34,964 bases of DNA from an uncultured Lachnospiraceae bacterium (GTDB taxonomy: Bacteria; Bacillota; Clostridia; Lachnospirales; Lachnospiraceae), in contig CANPYE010000014.1 in assembly GCA_947588005.1 (NCBI GenBank), positions 1 through 34,964 on the forward strand. Direction: 5' to 3'. The notes under the pieces are model-generated. The model saw only the letters and a list, made by a program, of their open reading frames with translations. It did not search any database and was not told the origin of the DNA. This document shows positions 1 to 11,584 of this stretch, piece by piece; within the stretch, counting starts at the first letter, position 1, and every line of letters starts with the position of its first letter. The translations under genes and the position numbers were made by a program.

Positions 1-245
1 CCTGCACCGCCTGCCACTACTGCACGGACGGCTGCCCGAAACAGATTCCCATTCCCGACATCTTTGCCGCCGCAAACTTGCAGCTCACGGGCGGCCAGAC
101 GGCGCAGGCGAAAGAACGCTATGCCGCTATCCCGGAAGGACACCGCGCCTCCGACTGCATCGGCTGCAAGCAATGTGAGCGCGCCTGCCCGCAGCATTTG
201 AAGATCACGGACTATTTGAAGCAGTGCGCGGAGATGTTAGAATAA
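1..245 (+). CDS. Aldo/keto reductase, C-terminal 4Fe-4S part (5' end outside window)
   Basis: Reading from base 3 to the TAA at 243-245 gives about 80 residues with two ferredoxin-type cysteine clusters, CTACHYCTDGCP and CIGCKQCERACP, separated by about 40 residues. This is the usual C-terminal extension of the Fe-S aldo/keto reductases of anaerobic Bacillota, which follows a TIM-barrel oxidoreductase domain. The barrel and the catalytic tetrad lie upstream of the window, so substrate cannot be judged. The motif between the clusters (ERYAAIPEGHRASDCIGC) also fits that family. Another ferredoxin-tailed oxidoreductase is possible but less likely. The downstream gene fragment starts almost immediately. 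Confidence 0.8.
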   Translation, partial: CTACHYCTDGCPKQIPIPDIFAAANLQLTGGQTAQAKERYAAIPEGHRASDCIGCKQCERACPQHLKITDYLKQCAEMLE

Positions 246-261
246 TAACGTGGGGCGGCCC

Positions 262-568
262 ATGGAAAGAAGCCCGGTGCTGCTTGCGCTTGCCCTCGCG
301 CTGGCCTGCCTTGCGGGATGCGACCTTTACCCACATGAGCGGACGGCAGCAGACGCGGGAGAAATACTTCGCGGATATTGAAAACGGCAACCTGCGGTAT
401 TTCACCATCGGCATTGACAGCCCGGTTGTCATAGTGGACGGCGACACGGCCAGCGTCACATTTACCTCCGTGCTGAACGCCAACGCCTACGGCGCGAGAG
501 GCACCTACCGCATGAGCGGGACGCATCATTGGGAAAAGCGGGACGGTGAATGGTGCGTGTGTCAGTAA
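262..568 (+). pseudogene. Damaged SnoaL/NTF2-like small protein with a lipoprotein-like leader in another frame
   Basis: From about 317 to 568 one frame encodes residues such as DATFTHMSGRQQTREKYFAD and GTHHWEKRDGEWCVC, typical of the C-terminal two thirds of DUF4440/SnoaL-like proteins. The matching N-terminal helix is missing. In a different frame, the ATG at 262 starts a peptide MERSPVLLALALALACLAGC that looks exactly like a lipoprotein signal with an LAGC lipobox, but it ends at a stop near 381. The two pieces overlap out of frame, which suggests a frameshift or deletion in a once complete gene. A start at 224 in the downstream frame gives a 114-aa protein whose first 30 residues look non-coding. 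The leader could be a chance product of GC-rich sequence. Confidence 0.5.
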
Positions 569-577
569 AGACCGACG

Positions 578-1735
578 TTACCTATTCTTTCCTTCACCGG
601 AGGTGTGAAGCCATGCCGTCGGGGGCAAACCATAGTATTTTTGAAATGTCCTGTAAAAACTGCTGAGATTGGCGTAGCCCACCGCCTCGGAGATGTTCTC
701 GGCAGACATTTCTCCCTGACGCAGCAGGGCGGCCGCCTTTTCCATGCGGAGCTTTACGATAAGCTGTGCGAAAGTAAGGCCGGTATTCTGACCGACGATG
801 CGGGTAATCTGCCGCTCACTGTAATGGAAGCGGTCGGAAATCTCCTTCAGAGACGTGTGGGCGTAGTTTGTCTGGATATAGGTGAAAATGGCTGAAAACT
901 CATGCCTCCAGAAGAAATCATCCGTTCTGGGAAGTCTCGCCGTGCCCTCATAGCGCCGGAGGGTCAGAAGCAAAAAGGCGGTCATCAGGGCATTGATCAT
1001 CTGAGCGCTGTACGCCTCGCCCTGCTGATATTCGGCATAAATCTGTTTCATCAGACGCCGGATCCCGGGATCGTCGCCAGAATCAAACTGAAGATACGCT
1101 GTCGCCTGACCGCCCTCCAACGCCCGGTGAAAGAAAGAAGACATCAGGCTCTCCTTCGGGAGTTGGTTCCAGAATACCCGCTCAAAGGTGCTGGCACGGA
1201 CCATACAGTAGACAAGGCAGCAGTCGTCAGAATAACAGGGAGTGGCATGAAGCACGCCGGGGGCGACGATCAGGATCGTCCCCGGCTTTGCATTGATTGT
1301 CTCGTCACGGAAATAGATGGGGCAGCTGCCTGAAAAAGTGTAGTAGATCTCAAAGTAATCGTTCGTATGCCAGTGGGACGGCATATAGCGAAACATCCGA
1401 AAGGCGGAGATATCATGTCCGCCTGAGATATATCGTTCCTCGCTTTGCTCCGTGTACCCGGCGGCCAGCCGCTGCAGCGCCAGAGGATTCCCGGGATCGT
1501 CGATGAGTTTCCGTCCAATGGCGTTGATGTCCGCCGTTGCGGCAAATGAGGGAATCTTTTCAGGGGCCAGATGAACCTGGTGACCGAAGGTTTCCGCCAT
1601 CCAGGAAATGTAATCAAAGAGTTCCTGAGAAGATAATACTCTGCTTTGAATGTCCGGGCGCTGAGAAAGTATTTTTTTCAGTGCCGTTTCGAGCTCTGTC
1701 ATCGGAAGATGTTCCAGATCCTCAAGCATAGCCAT
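578..1735 (-). CDS. AraC-family transcriptional regulator with N-terminal cupin domain
   Basis: A protein of about 385 aa with the AraC layout. A cupin-like sensor region lies around residues 100-190 (HWHTNDYFEIYYTFSG, then a PGVLHATP segment), and a double helix-turn-helix domain lies around residues 283-378. The second HTH carries the family signature ISEAVGYANLSSFYRTFQKY. The ATG at 1735 is preferred because a GGGG run lies about 8 nt upstream; a GTG at 1744 is the alternative. The gene is divergent from the glycosidase operon and its promoter overlaps that operon's promoter. It is therefore the likely substrate-sensing regulator, by analogy with AraC proteins next to CAZyme loci. The ligand is unknown, perhaps rhamnose or an imported oligosaccharide. 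Confidence 0.9.
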   Translation of the reverse strand: MAMLEDLEHLPMTELETALKKILSQRPDIQSRVLSSQELFDYISWMAETFGHQVHLAPEKIPSFAATADINAIGRKLIDDPGNPLALQRLAAGYTEQSEERYISGGHDISAFRMFRYMPSHWHTNDYFEIYYTFSGSCPIYFRDETINAKPGTILIVAPGVLHATPCYSDDCCLVYCMVRASTFERVFWNQLPKESLMSSFFHRALEGGQATAYLQFDSGDDPGIRRLMKQIYAEYQQGEAYSAQMINALMTAFLLLTLRRYEGTARLPRTDDFFWRHEFSAIFTYIQTNYAHTSLKEISDRFHYSERQITRIVGQNTGLTFAQLIVKLRMEKAAALLRQGEMSAENISEAVGYANLSSFYRTFQKYYGLPPTAWLHTSGEGKNR

Positions 1736-1777
1736 TCTTTTCACCCCATGTCCGAAAATGCGAATTTTATGTCTTCT

Positions 1778-1806
1778 ATTGTAAATGACATCGAGGAACT
1801 TTGCAA
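1778..1806 (-). promoter_or_regulatory. Promoter of the AraC regulator gene
   Basis: On the minus strand a -35 TTGCAA (1806-1801) and a -10 TACAAT (1783-1778) are separated by exactly 17 bp, about 40 bp before the start codon. It faces and overlaps the forward operon promoter, so the two polymerases cannot bind at once. Sequence evidence only. Confidence 0.5.
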
Positions 1807-1813
1807 CTATAAT
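1785..1813 (+). promoter_or_regulatory. Promoter of the glycoside hydrolase operon
   Basis: ATGACA (1785-1790), a 17-bp spacer and a perfect TATAAT (1808-1813), 45 bp before the start of the GH10 gene. The weak -35 suits an activator-dependent promoter. A short dyad, ATGTC-N12-GACAT (1770-1791), covers the -35 element and is a possible binding site, but the arms are only 5 bp. Confidence 0.55.
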
Positions 1814-1858
1814 ATAAGCAATAAAGAAAAGAAATCAGGGAGGGCTGAAGGAGACAAT

Positions 1859-3790
1859 ATGAATATTCATGTTTTTTCCCAGAGGAAAACCAAGGGCAAA
1901 GCCACCCGGCCCGCCTCCGCAGGAGGCGGGTATCAGTGCCGGATGGACACACAGGCAGTTGTGAAAAACAATACGCTTATGAACGGCATCACCTCTTCCC
2001 GCGGACAGGCTATGGGCTTTATCCAGGAAGATAACCTTGTTTTAAAGGAAAATGGGGAATTCACCCTCACCAAGGAACTAAAAAGCACCAAAACCAATCT
2101 TCTTATGAAGGAACCGGTCAGTGTGCGGTATACCTTTACCGGCAAATATACCATGGAAGGAGATTGCGTGAAGCTCGGCAGGGCCGAAAGTGGAAACGGT
2201 ATTGTCAACTGGGGCACCTTCTCCAAATTTCTCGATACCGGGAACGGAGAATATGACAGCGCCACAAGTCCCGGCATCCTGAGCCTCTATCCCACGGCTT
2301 TTTTCGTGGAAAACTGCAAGAATGTCCCCATGACTGTCAAACTGAACGAGGTGGAACACACCTTCACTTTCGATGAGTTTGAACCGGTGATCCTGAACCC
2401 GGAAGAAGTCGGGAAAATCGAAGTCCGGGAAGTGGAACTGGATCAGGATGCCGGCTTGATGCCGAAGCCCTTGGTGGAGGACATGAGCGGATATTCCCTG
2501 AAAGAGTATTTCCGCACACAGGGTATGAAAGTGGGAACCTGTATCAATCCCTCCTATCTTTTCGCTCCTTATGCGGAAATACTAAAATCTCAGTTTTCCA
2601 GCGTGACGCTTGAAAACCATCTAAAGCCAGATGTGATTCTGAATCAGGAAAAAAGTAAGGCCCTCGGCAGGGTGTGTGTCTCCTTCCCCGAGGAAACCTC
2701 GCACCTTCTGGATTGGTGTGCCGAAAACGGTATCCCTGTCCGGGGGCACACAATGGTCTGGTACATGGGCACGCCGGAGTGGCTTTTCCATGAGAACTTT
2801 GATGCGGATGCACCTAACGTCAGCCGCAGCGAACTCCTGCGCCGGATGGAGGATTACATCGCAGCCTTCTTCGCGGAGCTCACGAAGGGCGGCTGGGCTG
2901 ATACTATGTACTGCGTCGATGTGGTGAACGAGGCGGTCATTGCGCCGGACAAGATGCGCAAATGCCCCTGGCAGGAGATCATCGGGGACGAATATGTGAA
3001 ATACGCTTTCTCCTTTGCCCGAAAATACGCTCCCAACCATATACTTCTGGCGTATAACGATTTTGATCTGGAGACAAAGATCGATAAGGTGATTGAACTG
3101 ATGAATAGTCTGACTGACGAAAAGGGCGACAGACTGGTGGATGTGGTTGGTCAGCAGGGACACTACGGCGCATACAGCAGTATTGAAACCCTGGGATCGG
3201 CCCTGACAAAGATCTATGAGCAAACAGGCTGTGAAATACAGATAACCGAACTGGATGTCTCCGTTTCCAGGCAAGGCACAGATGAGGAACTAAAGACGCA
3301 GGGCCGCTTCTATTATAACTTCGTCCAGGAAATCCTTGGTCTCCGGAAGAATGGCGTAAAGATCACCGGAATAACCCTGTGGGGCTTTGCGGACGCTCTT
3401 TCCTGGATGCCCAGTGGTCATCTGCATATCTATGACCGCAGGCTTGTTCCCAAATATGCCTATTTTGGCATGATAGGTCTGCGGGAATATGCCGGTTTTG
3501 ACGGTGAGGAAAAGTTCGCTGCCGAAAGACGGACAAATGCCCGCTATACAGTCTCCGGAGAACCCGCACGATACATACTGCTGCGTGACGACGGAACCTA
3601 CGCCGACACCGTCCATGGTTCAGAAACAGTTGGGAAATATCGGTTTGACGGGCATGGTGCCTATATGCTCACCCCAAAAGCCGGAGGCTACTGCCGCCTG
3701 GAGCTTGCCTCCAATGGTCTCACCGCCCGGCGCATAGAGGCTGCGGGTGAAGTCACCGCCCTTGTACGGGAAGATGTCTCAACGGACTGA
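1859..3790 (+). CDS. GH10 family endo-beta-1,4-xylanase-like enzyme, cytoplasmic
   Basis: A 643-aa protein. The start at 1859 is chosen for the AAGGAG at 1848-1853, 5 nt upstream; the frame stays open upstream but overlaps the regulator. Residues about 214-540 form a GH10 barrel with the family motifs RGHTMVWYMGTPEWL, DVVNEAV (acid/base Glu358) and ITELDVSV (nucleophile Glu464), followed by TLWGFAD. GH10 enzymes mainly cleave beta-1,4-xylan. There is no signal peptide or carbohydrate-binding module, so it probably acts on imported oligosaccharides, as the intracellular xylanases of Bacillus relatives do. The first 210 residues form a domain I do not recognise, and a tail of about 100 residues follows the barrel. 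First gene of a seven-gene operon. Confidence 0.88.
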   Translation: MNIHVFSQRKTKGKATRPASAGGGYQCRMDTQAVVKNNTLMNGITSSRGQAMGFIQEDNLVLKENGEFTLTKELKSTKTNLLMKEPVSVRYTFTGKYTMEGDCVKLGRAESGNGIVNWGTFSKFLDTGNGEYDSATSPGILSLYPTAFFVENCKNVPMTVKLNEVEHTFTFDEFEPVILNPEEVGKIEVREVELDQDAGLMPKPLVEDMSGYSLKEYFRTQGMKVGTCINPSYLFAPYAEILKSQFSSVTLENHLKPDVILNQEKSKALGRVCVSFPEETSHLLDWCAENGIPVRGHTMVWYMGTPEWLFHENFDADAPNVSRSELLRRMEDYIAAFFAELTKGGWADTMYCVDVVNEAVIAPDKMRKCPWQEIIGDEYVKYAFSFARKYAPNHILLAYNDFDLETKIDKVIELMNSLTDEKGDRLVDVVGQQGHYGAYSSIETLGSALTKIYEQTGCEIQITELDVSVSRQGTDEELKTQGRFYYNFVQEILGLRKNGVKITGITLWGFADALSWMPSGHLHIYDRRLVPKYAYFGMIGLREYAGFDGEEKFAAERRTNARYTVSGEPARYILLRDDGTYADTVHGSETVGKYRFDGHGAYMLTPKAGGYCRLELASNGLTARRIEAAGEVTALVREDVSTD

Positions 3791-3832
3791 AAACAAACTT
3801 ATAAATAAACCAACAAAAAAGGAGAGTATAAC

Positions 3833-5499
3833 ATGGCAAAAGAATACTTAAAGGGCAGTATGTTCGACCGCACGGAATGGCAGACCCACGTGAAGACAAA
3901 CCGTATCACCACAAAGGAGCGCATCCTGGGGCACATGGTGGGACCCGGACTTGTGTACTTCTTTTACAGCACACTCCTGAGCCTGCGTGAGCTATTCTAC
4001 ATGGACGTGCTACGGATTAACGAGGTCTTTGGAAATGCCTATACCTATCTCATCATGACCACCGTGGTCACGCTCATCGGCATGGGAACCGGGTTCTTCA
4101 TCAACCACATGACTGAGAAGACCGTCTGCAAGGCGGGACGCTTCCGCCCTTATGTGCTCATAGGCACCTGGATCATGTCCATTGCTGGATTCTTTGTGTT
4201 CTGGTCCCCTTTCGCGCCCGGAAGCGTTCCCCAGCTCATCTGGCTTTATGTGTTCAATATTCTCTTTACGGCTGTCGGAGTGCCGCTCTGGAACCAGAGA
4301 ACTAACGTGCTGTCCGTTATTAGTAGAAATGTTTTAGAGCGCAACAACGTGACCACTATCCGCTCCGCCGTCACGGTGATGATCGCCGGTATCGTTGGCG
4401 CACTGGGGATCGTGGGTTTCCTCTATCCCAATGTGCTTCAAAAAGATCTTACCGGTACAAGCTGGTTCATCACCATCGGCGTCTGTGCGGTTGTCGCCAT
4501 CGCATTTTCTTTCATGGAGTATTTCTGGACTCGTGAACGCGTCACAGAGGACAACCAGAAGGTGCTGGCCGACAAGTCGGGAAATGCCGCTATTACCGTT
4601 CCTTTCAAGCAACAGTTTAGAAACATTATCACGGATAAATACTTCCTTCTTACGATTGTTGTCCTGATCGGCGTGGCCTTCTATGACAACCTGCAGGGCG
4701 GCAATGCGAGAGTCAACATGATCACCTACATTCTGGGCGGTAATGCGGAAAACAATTATCAGTTCACCTACCTTCTGGCGTCCATGCAGCCCATGGCCAT
4801 CGGCGCTGTTGTGGTCCCTATTCTGGCCCAAAAGTTCTCCTCCAGGAAGATCCTCATGATCTCCTCTGTCATTACGCTTGTCGGCATATTTATAGCGATG
4901 ACCAACCCATACAGCTTCATCACTGCTGTGGCGGGCGGCTTCGTTTTCGCCTGCGGCATCTTCGCCCTCACCAACATGAACCAGGTGTTCATGCAGCAAA
5001 CCAGCGATAACATTGAATACAAATACGGCTATCGTCCGGAGGGAACCCTTGCAGTTGGGATCATTACCACAATCCTTTACGCAGTCATGACGCCCATGAA
5101 CGCAGTGTATGAGACCGGACTGACGCTCAGCGGCTATCAGGCCGGCGCTACAACTCAGAACGCTGCTGTTAATAATTGGATACTCTTTGCCTACTACGGA
5201 GCCTACGCTGTTCTGGCCGTCATCATCTTCGTGGTCTGCATCTTCTTTGATGTGGAGAAGAAGCTCCCGGAGATTCATAAAGAGCTGCGCGCCCGCGCGA
5301 AAAAGGCCGCTGAGGACCGCGGTGAGGTCTATGTTTCCCCGGAAGAGCAGGACCGTTTGGAGATGGAGGCCGCCGCCCGCGAGATGGAAACCGCGCGCAT
5401 TGCGGAACTCAAAGAGAAATGTGTTAGGAAGGGACTGGACTTTGAGGCCGAAAACCGTAAATATCTTGAAAAGCACGCAAAGAAAGAGAAGAACACAAA

Positions 5500-5503
<4 letters not shown>
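3833..5503 (+). CDS. GPH-family (glycoside-pentoside-hexuronide) cation symporter
   Basis: A 556-aa polytopic membrane protein with about 12 hydrophobic segments between residues 30 and 480. The beginning, with an amphipathic GPGLVYFFYSTLLSLRELFYMDVL-type first helix (written here only as a landmark around residues 38-60), and the motif KAGRFRPYVLIG match the MelB/XynP branch of the major facilitator superfamily. These proteins import glycosides with Na+ or H+. The last 75 residues are a highly charged, probably helical cytoplasmic tail. An AAAGGAG site lies upstream of the ATG. The gene overlaps the next one by 4 bp (ATGA), which supports translational coupling. It is the only transporter in the operon and presumably supplies all the cytoplasmic glycosidases. 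The substrate is unproven. Confidence 0.88.
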
Positions 5504-9270
<3,767 letters not shown>

Positions 9271-9280
9271 GGAGAATGCT

Positions 9281-11584
9281 ATGAAAAAGATAAGCTTTAA
9301 CACCGGCTGGACCTGCAGCGGCCGGCCAGTCACACTCCCCCACGACGCAATGATCCACCAGGCGCGGAACGCCCAAAATCCCAGCGGCAGCGCCCAGGCG
9401 TTCTTTCCCGGCGGGGAGTATGTCTATGAAAAGACATTCACCGCACCGGAAGGGTTTGAAAACGGACACCTTGTGCTTCAATTTGAGGGCGTCTACAAAA
9501 ACGCCAGGGTGTCCGTAAATGGAAAGCCCGCAGGCGGGGCGGCATATGGGTACATCCCATTTTTCGTAAATCTCGACGGACTCCTCAAAACCGGTGAAAA
9601 CGTCGTCCGGGTGGAGTGCGAGAACCGGAATCAGCCGGACTCCCGCTGGTACTCCGGCGCTGGAATTTACCGTCCGGTATGGCTCTGGCAGGGACCGGCG
9701 GAGAGCATTGAGCCGGAGAGCGTAAAGATCAGCACTGTCACCGTCGACCCTGCCGTCATCCGTATCCGATCCCCGAAGCCTGTGAAAGCGGAGGTGGATG
9801 GAATCAGCGGCCAGGGGTCGGATTTCACCCTGACCATTCCGAACGCCAGGCTGTGGAGTGCCGATACGCCGAACCTCTATACCGCCCACGTCACAAACGG
9901 CGCAGACAGCCAGGACATTCCCTTCGGCATCCGGCAGATCACCTGGGACAATAAGGGCATCTATGTCAACGGCGTATCCACCCTGTTACGGGGCGGCTGC
10001 GTACATCACGACAGCGGCATTTTAGGCACAGCCACTTACGACGAGGCGGAGTACCGCCGTGTGAAGAAACTGAAGGACGCTGGCTTCAACGCCATCCGCT
10101 CCTCCCACAACCCCTGCTCCCGCGCCATGCTGGATGCCTGCGATAAGCTGGGTGTGTACGTCATGGACGAGGCGTGGGACATGTGGTACAATCATAAGAA
10201 CAAGTACGACTACGCCTCCCAATGGCGGGAGAATTACAAGGCTGATCTGCTGGCTATGGCAGATCGGGACTATAACCATCCGTCCGTCATCCTCTACTCC
10301 ATCGGCAACGAGGTCTCGGAACCGGCGAAACCGGAGGGCGTTGAAAAAGCCCGGGAAATGGCAGCCCTGCTCCATGAAGCGGATCCCACCCGTCCCGTCA
10401 CCGGGGGATTCAACCTGATGATCATTGCCTCGGCCAGAAAAGGCAAGGGCGTCTACGACGAGAACGGCGGCGGCCGGGACGAGTCCGGCGACAAGGCCAT
10501 GGCGGGGATGAATTCCACCCTGTTCAACATGGTCACCAATATGGTGGGCACCGGCATGAACAAGTCCGCCAACTCTAAAAAAGCCGATGAAGCGGTGAGC
10601 CCCGTCATGGACGCGCTGGACATCTGCGGTTATAACTACGCATCCGGGCGCTATCCTCTGGACGGAAAGCTCCACCCTGACCGGCTCATCTTCGGCAGCG
10701 AGACCTTTCCCCAGGACATCGCGAAAAACTGGGAGATGGTGAAAAAATACCCGTACCTCATCGGGGATTTCATGTGGACGGCCTGGGACTACCTGGGCGA
10801 AGCGGGCCTTGGAGCCTGGGGCTATACGCCGGACTCCAAGGGCTTCAATAAGCCTTATCCCTGGCTGCTGGCGGATACCGGAGCCATGGACATCCTGGGC
10901 GATCCCAACGGGGAGATGTTTCTGGCCCAGGCCGCATGGGGGAAGCTGGACGCGCCCGCAATCGCCGTTCAGCCTATCAACCACGACAGCAAGCCCGCCA
11001 AAATGGTCTGGCGGGGTACTAACGCCATTCCCAGCTGGAGCTGGCAGGGCTGCGAGGGAAAGAAGGCTGTGATCGAGGTTTACTCTGACCAGCCGGCAGT
11101 CGAACTTTTCCAGGACGGCAAGTCCCTGGGACGGAAGAAAACCAAACTCTGCAAGGCTGTATACAGAGTGCTCTACCGTCCCGGAAAGCTGGAGGCTGTA
11201 TGTTTTGACGCTTCCGGCCGGGAAATGGGGCGGGGCATCCTCGCCTCCTCCGGTAAAACCCTGCGGCTGAGCGTCACGCCGGAGACCCCGGAGGCCGGAA
11301 CCGGCGAGATCGTTTTCGTCCCTGTGTCCGTCACCGACGCGGACGGAATTGTGGAATCCAACGCGGACAGAAGCGTATCCATTACCGTGGAGGGCGGCGA
11401 ACTCTTAGCTTTCGGCTCGGCCAACCCCAGGACGGAGGAACGGTTTGACGCCGGCAGTTACACGACGTACTACGGCAGGGCCATGGCCGCTGTGCGCATG
11501 GGCGCGGGAGATCTGACAGTCACCGCTTCCGACGGCAAAAACAGTACGGCGGCAGTCATCAAACACAGAGGAGGCGCGGCATGA
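9281..11584 (+). CDS. GH2 family glycoside hydrolase (beta-galactosidase-like)
   Basis: A 767-aa protein with the GH2 order: a sugar-binding jelly-roll domain (residues about 1-140, with SRWYSGAGIYRPVWL), an immunoglobulin-like domain, a TIM barrel, and two C-terminal Ig-like domains. The acid/base lies in SIGNEVSE (Glu344) and the nucleophile in FGSETFP (Glu474). I looked for the NxK motif that marks beta-glucuronidases after the nucleophile and did not find it (the local sequence is FNKPYP). Beta-galactosidase or a related exo-activity is therefore favoured. AAGGAG precedes the start by a few bases. The stop overlaps the next start by 4 bp. No signal peptide. Confidence 0.88.
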   Translation: MKKISFNTGWTCSGRPVTLPHDAMIHQARNAQNPSGSAQAFFPGGEYVYEKTFTAPEGFENGHLVLQFEGVYKNARVSVNGKPAGGAAYGYIPFFVNLDGLLKTGENVVRVECENRNQPDSRWYSGAGIYRPVWLWQGPAESIEPESVKISTVTVDPAVIRIRSPKPVKAEVDGISGQGSDFTLTIPNARLWSADTPNLYTAHVTNGADSQDIPFGIRQITWDNKGIYVNGVSTLLRGGCVHHDSGILGTATYDEAEYRRVKKLKDAGFNAIRSSHNPCSRAMLDACDKLGVYVMDEAWDMWYNHKNKYDYASQWRENYKADLLAMADRDYNHPSVILYSIGNEVSEPAKPEGVEKAREMAALLHEADPTRPVTGGFNLMIIASARKGKGVYDENGGGRDESGDKAMAGMNSTLFNMVTNMVGTGMNKSANSKKADEAVSPVMDALDICGYNYASGRYPLDGKLHPDRLIFGSETFPQDIAKNWEMVKKYPYLIGDFMWTAWDYLGEAGLGAWGYTPDSKGFNKPYPWLLADTGAMDILGDPNGEMFLAQAAWGKLDAPAIAVQPINHDSKPAKMVWRGTNAIPSWSWQGCEGKKAVIEVYSDQPAVELFQDGKSLGRKKTKLCKAVYRVLYRPGKLEAVCFDASGREMGRGILASSGKTLRLSVTPETPEAGTGEIVFVPVSVTDADGIVESNADRSVSITVEGGELLAFGSANPRTEERFDAGSYTTYYGRAMAAVRMGAGDLTVTASDGKNSTAAVIKHRGGAA

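Noticed and set aside
4334-5476. Long open frame on the minus strand (380 aa) opposite the symporter
   Set aside because: Antisense to a clear membrane protein, with no ribosome site and no recognisable domain.
10100-10250. NxK-like sequence (NHK) in the GH2 enzyme, which might mark a beta-glucuronidase
   Set aside because: It lies before the acid/base residue, not after the nucleophile where the diagnostic NxK motif occurs.
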